The notes under the pieces are model-generated. The model made no database searches. It had not been told where the DNA came from and was given only the letters and a program-made list of their open reading frames with translations. The translations under genes were made by a program, and so were the position numbers. Source: Pseudomonas mohnii (lineage in GTDB: Bacteria > Pseudomonadota > Gammaproteobacteria > Pseudomonadales > Pseudomonadaceae). From it: 64,000 bases of DNA. The DNA lies in NCBI RefSeq assembly GCF_900105115.1, contig NZ_FNRV01000001.1:3209501-3273500 (forward strand). Direction: 5' to 3'. Positions 18,314 through 26,310 of this stretch are shown piece after piece (the stretch's first letter is position 1; the number at the start of each line of letters is the position of its first letter).

Positions 18314-19264
18314 TCAAAGAGCGAAAGGCAGCGGCGTACTGACCTTCTGGCGCTGCGCCAACCGCAACTGAAACTCCATCGGATCATGAATCAACACGTC
18401 CTGCCCGGCGAACGACTCCGCCGCGATCAGGCGTGACAGCCAAAAGCGCACGCAAGCCACCCGCAGCATGGTCGGCCATAGCTCGGCTTCGGCAGCAGTG
18501 AATGGCCGCAGGGCCGCATAAGCCCCCAACAAAGCCCGGGCGCGTGGCCCATCGATCAACCCCTCTTCGTCCGAACACCAGTCATTCAAGGCAATCGCCA
18601 CGTCGTAGAGCATCGGCCCCGAACAGGCGTTGTAGAAGTCGATCAATCCGGTCAGGTGCGTACCTTCGAACATCGCGTTGTCGCGGAACAGATCGGCGTG
18701 GATGTTGGCTCGCGGCAGCGCCAGAATTTTCTCTTTTTGCCGGGTGATTTCTTCCAGTGCCCGTTGCAGCAGGTCTTTCTGCTCGGCATTCAGGTGCGAC
18801 AGGAACTGCGTACCCTCTTCCAGCATCCAGTCGAGGCCGCGATCGGTTTTGCGCTTGATCATGTTGGCTTGGGTCGCCAGGTGCAGGTGACCGAGCAGCT
18901 CGCCGACTTGCGCGCAATGTTGCGCATTGGCTTCCTTGATGTGCTTGCCGGCCAGGCGCGGTTGCAACAGCGCTGGCTTGCCGGCCAGTTCGCGCAGGGC
19001 AACACCGTCGGTGGTGCGCAAGGCGTAAGGCACCGGCAGATCAGCCTCGTGCAGCACATCGAGCAGCTCAATGAAGAACGGCATCTCCTGGACCGGGCCA
19101 CGCTCGACCAGGGTCAGGACGAATTCGCCCTGCTCCAGGCTGATAAAGAAATTGGTGTTTTCGCTACCGGCGGCAATCCCCTGGAAATCAAGCAGGCGGC
19201 CGAGGCCATAAGGGGCGAGAAAAGCTTCCAGCTCGGGCCGAGCCAGGGGAGTGAACACAGACAT
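18314..19264 (-). CDS. thrB: Homoserine kinase (APH-like type)
   Basis: This protein phosphorylates homoserine on the way to threonine. It has 316 residues with the choline/aminoglycoside kinase fold: catalytic loop HADLFRDN at 189-196 and the metal-binding GLIDFYNA at about 206-213. This is the ThrB2-type enzyme of Pseudomonas, not the GHMP-type of enteric bacteria. The start MSVFTPLARP matches the family. Confidence 0.93.
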   Translation of the reverse strand: MSVFTPLARPELEAFLAPYGLGRLLDFQGIAAGSENTNFFISLEQGEFVLTLVERGPVQEMPFFIELLDVLHEADLPVPYALRTTDGVALRELAGKPALLQPRLAGKHIKEANAQHCAQVGELLGHLHLATQANMIKRKTDRGLDWMLEEGTQFLSHLNAEQKDLLQRALEEITRQKEKILALPRANIHADLFRDNAMFEGTHLTGLIDFYNACSGPMLYDVAIALNDWCSDEEGLIDGPRARALLGAYAALRPFTAAEAELWPTMLRVACVRFWLSRLIAAESFAGQDVLIHDPMEFQLRLAQRQKVSTPLPFAL

Positions 19265-19321
19265 GTTTAAACTGCCAGTACGGGCGCCGCCAGTGGGCCA
19301 GCGCCAATTGAAATTAAGAAA

Positions 19322-19612
19322 CTATTTCCACTCAAAGATCTTCCACGCCGGAATCAGCATATCCGGCTGATCCGAGCGGATGTAGTTTGCATCGGTGCCA
19401 TCGGCACGCACAAGAAAGTACGGCTTACCCAACTTCGGCGTGACCTTGATGGCATACAAGAAACCATTCTGCCGATATTCCTGAATGGTTTTATCGCCTT
19501 CCGTGCGAATGGTTACTTCCGGATCTGCGGAAGGCGCATTGTCCGCCGCCATGGCGGCTAATGGAGCGATCGCAAACAAGCCAGCCAGCAACAGGCGATT
19601 GAGTGTGCACAT
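19322..19612 (-). CDS. Small secreted protein (DUF2782)
   Basis: This 96-residue protein has a signal peptide (LLLAGLFAIAPLAAMA-AD) and a short domain of DUF2782 type: VTIRTEGDKTIQEYRQNG, FLYAIKVTP and PYFLVR. It lies between thrB and polA and follows the thrB orientation. Function is unknown. Confidence 0.85.
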   Translation of the reverse strand: MCTLNRLLLAGLFAIAPLAAMAADNAPSADPEVTIRTEGDKTIQEYRQNGFLYAIKVTPKLGKPYFLVRADGTDANYIRSDQPDMLIPAWKIFEWK

Positions 19613-19686
19613 GATAACCTTGTCCCTTTGTCGTCAACGGTCCCGCTATTCTAGCGCCGGACCCGCCGAAAAGGTTGATCCTGCTC

Positions 19687-22491
19687 ATGAGCCAAGCTCC
19701 CCTCGTCCTGGTGGACGGTTCTTCTTACCTGTACCGCGCCTTTCACGCGCTGCCGCCACTGACCACGTCCAAAGGCCTGCCGACCGGTGCGGTCAAGGGC
19801 GTACTGAACATGCTCAAGAGCCTGCGCAAGCAATACCCGGACAGTCCGTTCGCCGTGGTGTTCGATGCCAAGGGTGGGACATTTCGCGATGACCTGTACG
19901 CCGAATACAAGGCCAACCGTCCGAGCATGCCCGACGACATGCGTGTGCAGATCGAGCCGCTGCACCAGAGCGTGATCGCTCTGGGCTTCCCGCTCCTGTG
20001 CGTTGATGGCGTCGAAGCCGATGACGTGATTGGCACGCTGGCCCGCAGCAGCGCAGCCGCCAACCGTCCGGTGATCATCTCCACCGGCGACAAGGACATG
20101 GCGCAACTGGTCGACGGCCACATTACCTTGGTCAACACCATGACCGGTAGCAGCATGGACGTGGAGGGCGTGAAGGAGAAATTCGGCGTCGCTCCCGAGC
20201 AGATCATCGATTATCTGGCGCTCATGGGCGATTCTTCCGACAACATTCCGGGAGTTCCGGGCATCGGTCCGAAGACCGCTTCCGGCCTGCTGGTCGGGGT
20301 CAATGGCGGGTTGACCGAGCTCTACGCCCAGCTCGATATCGTACCGACCCTGCCGATCCGGGGCGCCAAGACCCTGCCGGCCAAGCTCGAAGAGCACAAG
20401 GAAATGGCGTTCCTGTCCTATCAACTGGCGACCATCAAGGTCGACGTGCCGCTGGATATCGGCCTCGACGACCTGCAAATGGGTGCCGAAGATCCGGAAA
20501 AACTTTACGAGCTCTACAGCCTGCTGGAGTTCAAGAGCTGGTTGAACGATCTGCAACGCGACGCCAAGCGTATCGAACTGAGCGCTGCCGCCGAGCCAGA
20601 GCCGCTCGCCGATCTGTTCAGCGCCGCCAACGCCGAAACGCCAGCGGCCACCTCCGAAACCCGGTACGAAACCGTTCTTGATCAAGCACGGTTCGATGTC
20701 TGGCTGGAGAAACTGAACAACGCCAAATTGTTCGCCTTCGACACCGAAACCACCGGCATCGACGCGCAACAGGCGCAACTGGTGGGCCTGTCGTTCGCCG
20801 TGCAGGCCAACGAAGCGGCCTACATCCCGCTGACCCACTCCTACATCGGCGTGCCCGAGCAACTGGACCGCGACACAGTCCTGCGCGCCCTCAAACCGAT
20901 TCTGGAAGACCCGAACAAGCTCAAGGTCGGCCAACACGCCAAGTTCGACATGAATATCCTGGCCAACTGCGCCATCGGCGGCGACCAGGCCAACGGCATC
21001 ACCGTTCGCGGCGTCGCCTTCGACACCATGCTTGAGTCCTACGTGCTCAACTCCACGGCGACCCGCCATGACATGGACAGCCTGGCGCTGAAGTACCTGG
21101 ATCACACCACCGTGAGTTTCCAGGACATCGCCGGTAAAGGTGCCAAGCAGCTGACGTTCGACCAGATTGCCCTCGAGCAGGCCGGGCCTTACGCTGCCGA
21201 GGACGCCGACATCACTTTGCGCCTGCACCAGGCGCTGTTCGAGAAACTCACCGCTATCCCGAGCCTGGCCAGCGTGCTGACCGACATCGAAATCCCGTTG
21301 GTGCCGGTGCTGGCGCGCATCGAACGCCAAGGGGCTTTTGTCGATGCCGCCCTGCTGGGCGTGCAAAGCATCGAACTGGGCGACAAGATGGTAGCGCTGG
21401 AGCGCGAAGCCTTTGAGATCGCCGGCGAAGAGTTCAACCTCGGTTCGCCCAAGCAGCTGGGGACCATCCTCTACGAGAAGCTCGGTCTGCCGGTGCTGAA
21501 GAAGACCGCCAAGGGCCAGCCATCCACCGCCGAGGAAGTATTGGCCAAACTGGCCGAGGACGACTATCGCCTGCCGAAAGTGCTGATGGAATACCGTTCC
21601 ATGAGCAAGCTGAAAAGCACCTATACCGATCGCCTGCCGGAGCAAATCAACCCGCGTACCGGGCGCATCCATACGTCTTACCATCAGGCGGTGGCTTCCA
21701 CCGGGCGCCTGTCCTCCAGCGATCCGAACCTGCAGAACATTCCGGTGCGCACCGCTGAGGGGCGTCGCATCCGCCAGGCTTTCGTGGCCCCGGCCGGTTA
21801 CAAGTTGCTGGCGGCGGACTACTCGCAGATCGAGTTGCGGATCATGGCTCACCTGTCCCGCGATGAAGGCTTGATGAACGCCTTCCGTCACAATCTGGAC
21901 GTGCACACCGCGACCGCCGCCGAAGTGTTCAAGGTCGAACTGGCCGACGTCACTTCCGACCAGCGCCGCAGCGCCAAGGCGATCAACTTCGGTCTGATCT
22001 ACGGCATGGGCGCGCAAAAGCTCGGCAAGGACATTGGCGTGGACACCAAGACCGCCAAGGCCTACATCGATACTTACTTCGCCCGTTACCCCGGCGTTCG
22101 CCAATACATGGACCGCACCCGTGCGCAGGCGGCGGATCAAGGGTATGTGGAGACGTTCTTCGGGCGGCGGCTGTACCTGCCGGAGATCAACTCCAACAAG
22201 CCGCAGGAACGCGCCGCCGCTGAACGCACAGCGATCAACGCACCGATGCAAGGCACGGCAGCGGACATCATCAAGAAAGCCATGGTCGCGGTGGATAACT
22301 GGCTGGCCACATCCGGCCTCGATGCCAAAGTCATCCTGCAAGTGCACGATGAACTGGTGCTTGAGGTGCGTGAAGACCTGGTCGAACAGGTCAGCGAGGA
22401 AATTCGCCTGCACATGAGTGGCGCGGCGAAGCTGGACGTTCCATTGCTGGTGGAAGTGGGCGTGGGCAACAACTGGGATGAGGCTCACTGA
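19687..22491 (+). CDS. polA: DNA polymerase I
   Basis: This 934-residue repair and Okazaki-fragment polymerase has all three domains. The N-terminal 5'-3' exonuclease covers about 1-300 (YRAFHALPPL, GDKDMAQLV, GIGPKTA). The proofreading exonuclease begins at D352-T-E354 (FDTETTGID). The polymerase has motif A DYSQIELR with Asp711 and motif C VHDE with Asp888. I use the ATG at 19687 (MSQAPLVLVDG), 12 bases into the longest frame, because the family begins there. The ErsA-like sRNA locus follows. Confidence 0.97.
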   Translation: MSQAPLVLVDGSSYLYRAFHALPPLTTSKGLPTGAVKGVLNMLKSLRKQYPDSPFAVVFDAKGGTFRDDLYAEYKANRPSMPDDMRVQIEPLHQSVIALGFPLLCVDGVEADDVIGTLARSSAAANRPVIISTGDKDMAQLVDGHITLVNTMTGSSMDVEGVKEKFGVAPEQIIDYLALMGDSSDNIPGVPGIGPKTASGLLVGVNGGLTELYAQLDIVPTLPIRGAKTLPAKLEEHKEMAFLSYQLATIKVDVPLDIGLDDLQMGAEDPEKLYELYSLLEFKSWLNDLQRDAKRIELSAAAEPEPLADLFSAANAETPAATSETRYETVLDQARFDVWLEKLNNAKLFAFDTETTGIDAQQAQLVGLSFAVQANEAAYIPLTHSYIGVPEQLDRDTVLRALKPILEDPNKLKVGQHAKFDMNILANCAIGGDQANGITVRGVAFDTMLESYVLNSTATRHDMDSLALKYLDHTTVSFQDIAGKGAKQLTFDQIALEQAGPYAAEDADITLRLHQALFEKLTAIPSLASVLTDIEIPLVPVLARIERQGAFVDAALLGVQSIELGDKMVALEREAFEIAGEEFNLGSPKQLGTILYEKLGLPVLKKTAKGQPSTAEEVLAKLAEDDYRLPKVLMEYRSMSKLKSTYTDRLPEQINPRTGRIHTSYHQAVASTGRLSSSDPNLQNIPVRTAEGRRIRQAFVAPAGYKLLAADYSQIELRIMAHLSRDEGLMNAFRHNLDVHTATAAEVFKVELADVTSDQRRSAKAINFGLIYGMGAQKLGKDIGVDTKTAKAYIDTYFARYPGVRQYMDRTRAQAADQGYVETFFGRRLYLPEINSNKPQERAAAERTAINAPMQGTAADIIKKAMVAVDNWLATSGLDAKVILQVHDELVLEVREDLVEQVSEEIRLHMSGAAKLDVPLLVEVGVGNNWDEAH

Positions 22492-22606
22492 GCCTTCTGA
22501 CGAGACACTGCTCTCCTGCTGCGGCGAAGTGCCGCAGCAGAGCAAGCGAAGGGTGATTATTCCGGAAGGCACTTAGGGTTATTCCAAAGGCATTCGAAAA
22601 AAATCT

Positions 22607-22634
22607 GAACTAATCGGCCAAAACACCACTCAGA
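22607..22634 (+). promoter_or_regulatory. AlgU (sigma-22/RpoE)-type promoter
   Basis: GAACTA (22607-22612) and TCAGA (22630-22634) are separated by 17 bases and match the AlgU consensus GAACTT-N16/17-TCTGA with one mismatch in each box. Transcription would start near 22641 and run into the ErsA-like RNA. Confidence 0.65.
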
Positions 22635-22640
22635 GTTACT

Positions 22641-22771
22641 GAATGGCTGGTGAAGCCCTTCGATGCTCCTATGTTGTGTTAAGTGTTGGCAGATATCTGG
22701 ACCCCGCCCTAGCGGTCTAGAACTTGAACCCCGGACCTTCCCCCTCCCCATAGAAGTCCGGGGTTTTTTTT
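22641..22771 (+). ncRNA. ersA: ErsA-like (Spot 42-positioned) small RNA
   Basis: A transcript of about 130 bases is predicted from an AlgU-type promoter to a strong terminator. It lies between polA and engB, the locus of ErsA in P. aeruginosa and of Spot 42 in enteric bacteria. The terminator loop carries the C-rich stretch CCTTCCCCCTCCCCA (22736-22750). Such a stretch could pair with G-rich ribosome sites, as reported for the ErsA regulatory region. No good open frame with a ribosome site is present. The 5' end is estimated from promoter spacing, and the 149 bases before the transcript hold only the promoter and a GCTGCGGC/GCCGCAGC hairpin after the polA stop. Confidence 0.75.
22729..22771 (+). 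terminator. Rho-independent terminator of the ErsA-like RNA
   Basis: CCCCGGAC (22729-22736) pairs with GTCCGGGG (22756-22763), followed by eight T. The reverse direction lacks a U-tract, so it ends plus-strand transcription only. Confidence 0.85.
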
Positions 22772-22782
22772 GCCTGCAGCTT

Positions 22783-23424
22783 TTACTCGGCCGCTTCGGC
22801 GCCCTTGTCCGCCAGCTCCATCCAGTCCGCCAGTACAGTGTAGGCGTCTTCCAGGCCCATGCGTTTTGGCGCCGAAAAAAGCTGAATGGTCACGGCATCG
22901 CCCCAACCCTTGCGGATTTCCGACTGCACTTTGAGCAGCGTGTTCTTGGCTGCACCGTAGGTGAGCTTGTCCGCTTTGGTCAGCAGGATATGCATGGGCA
23001 TGCCGCTGGCCACGGCCCAATCGAGCATCAGCAGGTCGAAGTCGGTCATTGGATGACGGATATCCATCATCAGAATCAGCCCCTTCAGGCTTTCGCGGCT
23101 GCCCAGATACGCTTCCAGGTGACGCTGCCAATGCTGCTTGAGCGGAATGGGTACTTTTGCGTATCCGTAGCCTGGCAGGTCGACCAGACGGCGTTCATCG
23201 TCTAGCTTGAAGAAGTTCAACAACTGTGTGCGACCTGGCGTTTTCGAGGTTCGCGCCAGGCTCGCGTGAGTCAGGGTGTTAAGCGCACTGGACTTGCCGG
23301 CGTTGGAACGACCGGCGAAGGCCACTTCAAAGCCTTCGTCATCCGGACATTGGTCGACTTTGGCGGCGCTGAGCATGAAGGTGGACTGTTGGCACAGACC
23401 GAGGATGGGGTTCTTGAGTTGCAT
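22783..23424 (-). CDS. engB: Ribosome biogenesis GTPase EngB/YihA
   Basis: This essential-type TrmE-Era-EngA-EngB superfamily GTPase is needed for large ribosomal subunit assembly. It has 213 residues: P-loop GRSNAGKS at 38-45, switch region TPGRTQ at 62-67, G3 DLPGYG at 82-87, and G4 TKAD. I start at the ATG at 23424 ([10 protein letters not shown]), the usual length for the family; the longer frame would add 55 non-conserved residues that reach the divergent promoter region. Confidence 0.95.
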   Translation of the reverse strand: MQLKNPILGLCQQSTFMLSAAKVDQCPDDEGFEVAFAGRSNAGKSSALNTLTHASLARTSKTPGRTQLLNFFKLDDERRLVDLPGYGYAKVPIPLKQHWQRHLEAYLGSRESLKGLILMMDIRHPMTDFDLLMLDWAVASGMPMHILLTKADKLTYGAAKNTLLKVQSEIRKGWGDAVTIQLFSAPKRMGLEDAYTVLADWMELADKGAEAAE

Positions 23425-23615
23425 GGGATTTCCGATGTGGGCGGCGCCTGGAATGGGCGCGGCAAGCGGTGTCGCTTCCGTTTCACTGACGCCAGTATAT
23501 AATGCCGCAGATTTTGTGTGCGCTTTGTCCCAGCGTAGGATGAAGTTCATGAGAGCGATAGACCTTGATTGCGCATTAGAACGCAACACGCTCTCAACCC
23601 TGAAAAGGTCGTTTT

Positions 23616-23906
23616 ATGACGAAATGGCTGCTAGTTGCCGGTGTCTTGATGCCGCTTTACAGCGCTCAGGCTACACAGGATCCGGAAGCTGTGTACAACC
23701 GTGTTTGTGGTGCCTGTCATTCCGGCCAACTACCCATGGCGCCCCGCAAGGGCGATCAGGCAGCTTGGACGCCGAGGTTGGCGAAAGGTATGGAGACGCT
23801 GGTGCAACACGTGACCCAGGGTTTCAAGGCGATGCCGCCGCGTGGTTTGTGCATGGACTGCAGTGCCGAGGATTACCAGGCCATCATCCATTGGATGAGC
23901 GAGTGA
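23616..23906 (+). CDS. Cytochrome c5-like monoheme protein
   Basis: This 96-residue periplasmic cytochrome has a signal peptide (about 1-19) and a heme site CGACH (C31, C34, H35). The axial methionine is in KAMPPRG (Met73). The CMDC pair (C79 and C82) is a typical cytochrome c5 feature. It is divergent from engB and 46 bases before the cytochrome c4 gene; both are probably electron donors to terminal oxidases. Confidence 0.92.
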   Translation: MTKWLLVAGVLMPLYSAQATQDPEAVYNRVCGACHSGQLPMAPRKGDQAAWTPRLAKGMETLVQHVTQGFKAMPPRGLCMDCSAEDYQAIIHWMSE

Positions 23907-23952
23907 TCCCGGTCCATAACTCTTTAACCCTTAGCCGTAGTTGGATTAGCTG

Positions 23953-24576
23953 ATGAACAAATTGATCGTGAGTCTGCTGTTGACCGTGGGGATCTCCGGC
24001 ATTGCCCATGCTGCAGGTGAGCCAGTAAAACCTGGTGACGCCACTGCAGGCCAGGCAAAAGCCGCCGTATGTGGTGCCTGTCATGGCCCGGATGGCAACA
24101 GCATGGCGCCTAACTTTCCGAAGCTGGCCGGCCAGGGCGAACGCTACCTGACCAAGCAACTGCACGACATCAAGTCGGGCAAGCGCACGGTTCTGGAAAT
24201 GACGGGCCTGCTGACCAACCTGAGCGATCAGGACCTGGCCGATATCGCTGCCTATTTCTCCAGCCAGAAAGGCAGTGTCGGTGCCGCCGATGAGAAACTT
24301 GTGGCTCGCGGTCAGGATTTGTTCCGTGGCGGCAAAGTGGATCAGGGCATGCCCGCGTGCACCGGGTGCCACTCGCCTAATGGCGCGGGTAACGCGGCAG
24401 CCGGCTTCCCGCACCTGGGCGGTCAGCATGCTCAATACGTGACCAAGCAACTGACTGACTTCCGTGAAGGTAACCGTACGAACGACGGCGACACCATGGT
24501 CATGCGCAGTATTGCCGCGAAGCTCAGCAACAAAGACATCGAAGCGGTGTCCAGCTACATTCAGGGCCTGCACTAA
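23953..24576 (+). CDS. Diheme cytochrome c4
   Basis: This 207-residue periplasmic protein has a signal peptide ending AHA-AGE and two cytochrome c domains with heme sites C40-GAC-H44 and C136-TGC-H140. Each domain has a later methionine ligand (MAPNFPKLAG and the MVMRSIAAKL region). Cytochrome c4 carries electrons to heme-copper oxidases, such as the aa3 and cbb3 enzymes of Pseudomonas. A terminator follows about 80 bases downstream. Confidence 0.95.
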   Translation: MNKLIVSLLLTVGISGIAHAAGEPVKPGDATAGQAKAAVCGACHGPDGNSMAPNFPKLAGQGERYLTKQLHDIKSGKRTVLEMTGLLTNLSDQDLADIAAYFSSQKGSVGAADEKLVARGQDLFRGGKVDQGMPACTGCHSPNGAGNAAAGFPHLGGQHAQYVTKQLTDFREGNRTNDGDTMVMRSIAAKLSNKDIEAVSSYIQGLH

Positions 24577-24653
24577 GACCGGCGAATCGGGCGTTGCGCA
24601 GGGCGTCTATCGCCTGCCACGTTAACGCTCGATTAATCCGTCGCAGCAAGTAT

Positions 24654-24682
24654 AAAAAGGGTGGCTTTGGCCGCCCTTTTTT
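24654..24682 (+). terminator. Rho-independent terminator after cytochrome c4
   Basis: GGGTGGC pairs with GCCGCCC (one G-T pair) around a TTTG loop, flanked by five A and six T. It separates the cytochrome pair from dsbA. Confidence 0.85.
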
Positions 24683-24775
24683 GTGGCCGCTGCCGTTACA
24701 CTACAGAACTCAAGCCCGCCAGAACCTGTCTGAAAACAGGTCGCGCGTGGCGATAAATTTGTCCAGGAGTAAAGC

Positions 24776-25417
24776 ATGCGTAATCTGATCATCAGCGCCG
24801 CACTCGTCGCTGCCAGCCTGTTCGGCATGACTGCCCAGGCCGCCGAAGCCCCCGCTGCCCCTTATGTCGAACTGACTAATCCGGTTCCGGTTGCCGTGCC
24901 TGGCAAGATCGAAGTGGTGGAGCTGTTCTGGTACGGCTGCCCGCATTGCTACGCCTTCGAGCCAGTGATCAATCCGTGGGTCGAAAAACTGCCGTCCGAC
25001 GTGAATTTCGTACGTATCCCGGCCATGTTCGGTGGCCCATGGGACGCCCACGGCCAAATGTTCCTGACCCTTGAAGCCATGGGCGTCGAGCACAAGGTGC
25101 ACGCTGCGGTGTTCAATGCCATCCAGAAAGAACACAAAAAGCTGACCGACAAGAATGACATGGCGGACTTCCTGGCCACCCAGGGCGTAGACAAGGATAA
25201 GTTCCTGGCCACCTTCGACTCCTTCGCCATCAAGGGCAAGATCGTCCAGGCCCGCGAACTGGCCAAGAAATATGAAATCACCGGCGTGCCAACCCTGATC
25301 GTCAACGGCAAGTATCGCTTTGACGTGGGTTCTGCCGGTGGTGCCGAACAGGCTCTGCAACTGGCCGACAAACTGGTCGACAAAGAGCGAGCCGCCAATA
25401 AGGCTGCTGCCAACTAA
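24776..25417 (+). CDS. dsbA: Thiol:disulfide interchange protein DsbA
   Basis: This periplasmic oxidase introduces disulfide bonds in secreted proteins. It has 213 residues, a signal peptide ending AQA, the active site C55-P-H-C58 in WYGCPHCYAF, and the cis-proline in ITGVPTLIVNG. The ribosome site CCAGGAG precedes the start. It is followed closely by the EEP-family gene. Confidence 0.96.
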   Translation: MRNLIISAALVAASLFGMTAQAAEAPAAPYVELTNPVPVAVPGKIEVVELFWYGCPHCYAFEPVINPWVEKLPSDVNFVRIPAMFGGPWDAHGQMFLTLEAMGVEHKVHAAVFNAIQKEHKKLTDKNDMADFLATQGVDKDKFLATFDSFAIKGKIVQARELAKKYEITGVPTLIVNGKYRFDVGSAGGAEQALQLADKLVDKERAANKAAAN

Positions 25418-25431
25418 GCGCGGTACTGAGC

Positions 25432-26310
25432 ATGCGCCGCTGGGGAACCGAACGCGTCGTTGGCCTGCATGATCCGCAGGTCAACGAACACCATCTGGAG
25501 TCTACGGGCTTGCCGGCGGACAGCCGTCTGCGCTTGCTCAGCTTCAACATTCAGGTCGGCATCAGCACCGAGCGCTATCGGCACTACCTGACCCGAGGCT
25601 GGCAACATCTGTTGCCGCACCCCGGGCGTGCCGACAATCTGCAGAAAATCGGCAATCTGCTCGGCGACTTCGACCTGGTCGCCTTGCAGGAAGCCGATGG
25701 CGGCAGCCTGCGTTCAGGCTACATCAATCAAGTCGAACACTTGGCCCACCTCGGCGCCTTCCCCTACTGGTATCAACAACTCAATCGAAATCTCGGGCGT
25801 CTCGCTCAGCACAGCAACGGCGTGCTGAGCCGCCTGCGTCCGTGGGCGATTGAAGATCATCCGCTGCCGGGGCCAAAAGGCCGCGGGGCGATTCTGGTGC
25901 GCTTCGGCGAGGGCCCGGAGGCCTTGGTGGTGGTCATGATGCACCTGGCACTGGGCGCCCGCGCCCGCAGCCTGCAACTGGCCTATATCCGTGATCTGAT
26001 TGGCGATTACAAGCACCAGGTACTGATGGGCGACATGAATACTCATGCCAGCGACTTGCTGCAAAACTCGCCATTACGTGACCTCGGCCTGCTGGCCCCG
26101 CAACTGGAAGCGACCTTCCCCAGCTGGCGTCCGCAGCGCTGTCTGGACCATATTCTGTTGAGCCCGACCCTGACCCTTGAAAAGGTCGAAGTGCTGGCCC
26201 AGCCCATTTCCGATCACCTGCCGGTCGCGGTAGAGATTCGTCTGCCGGGTTCGCTCACGGCCGATGCATTGCCCGCGTTGAGTCCTGCCCCTCGCGGATC
26301 CCTTGAATGA
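25432..26310 (+). CDS. Endonuclease/exonuclease/phosphatase family protein
   Basis: This 292-residue cytosolic protein has the EEP fold. The start of the domain is RLRLLSFNIQVG (Asn metal ligand), then DLVALQEADGG with the catalytic Glu, then MGDMNTHASDL (Asp-x-Asn) and the C-terminal SDHLPV (Asp-His). Substrate is unknown; members include nucleases and phosphodiesterases. It begins 14 bases after dsbA and overlaps the next gene by 4 bases (ATGA), so it is probably read with the diguanylate cyclase. Confidence 0.9.
   Translation: MRRWGTERVVGLHDPQVNEHHLESTGLPADSRLRLLSFNIQVGISTERYRHYLTRGWQHLLPHPGRADNLQKIGNLLGDFDLVALQEADGGSLRSGYINQVEHLAHLGAFPYWYQQLNRNLGRLAQHSNGVLSRLRPWAIEDHPLPGPKGRGAILVRFGEGPEALVVVMMHLALGARARSLQLAYIRDLIGDYKHQVLMGDMNTHASDLLQNSPLRDLGLLAPQLEATFPSWRPQRCLDHILLSPTLTLEKVEVLAQPISDHLPVAVEIRLPGSLTADALPALSPAPRGSLE

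Noticed and set aside
19651..22572. Open frame of about 970 codons antisense to polA
   Set aside because: It is the complement of a well-conserved gene with high GC third positions; its protein is low-complexity, rich in His, Val, Gly and Gln, and resembles no family.
24594..24788. Short frame between cytochrome c4 and dsbA
   Set aside because: It spans a strong terminator and has no ribosome site.
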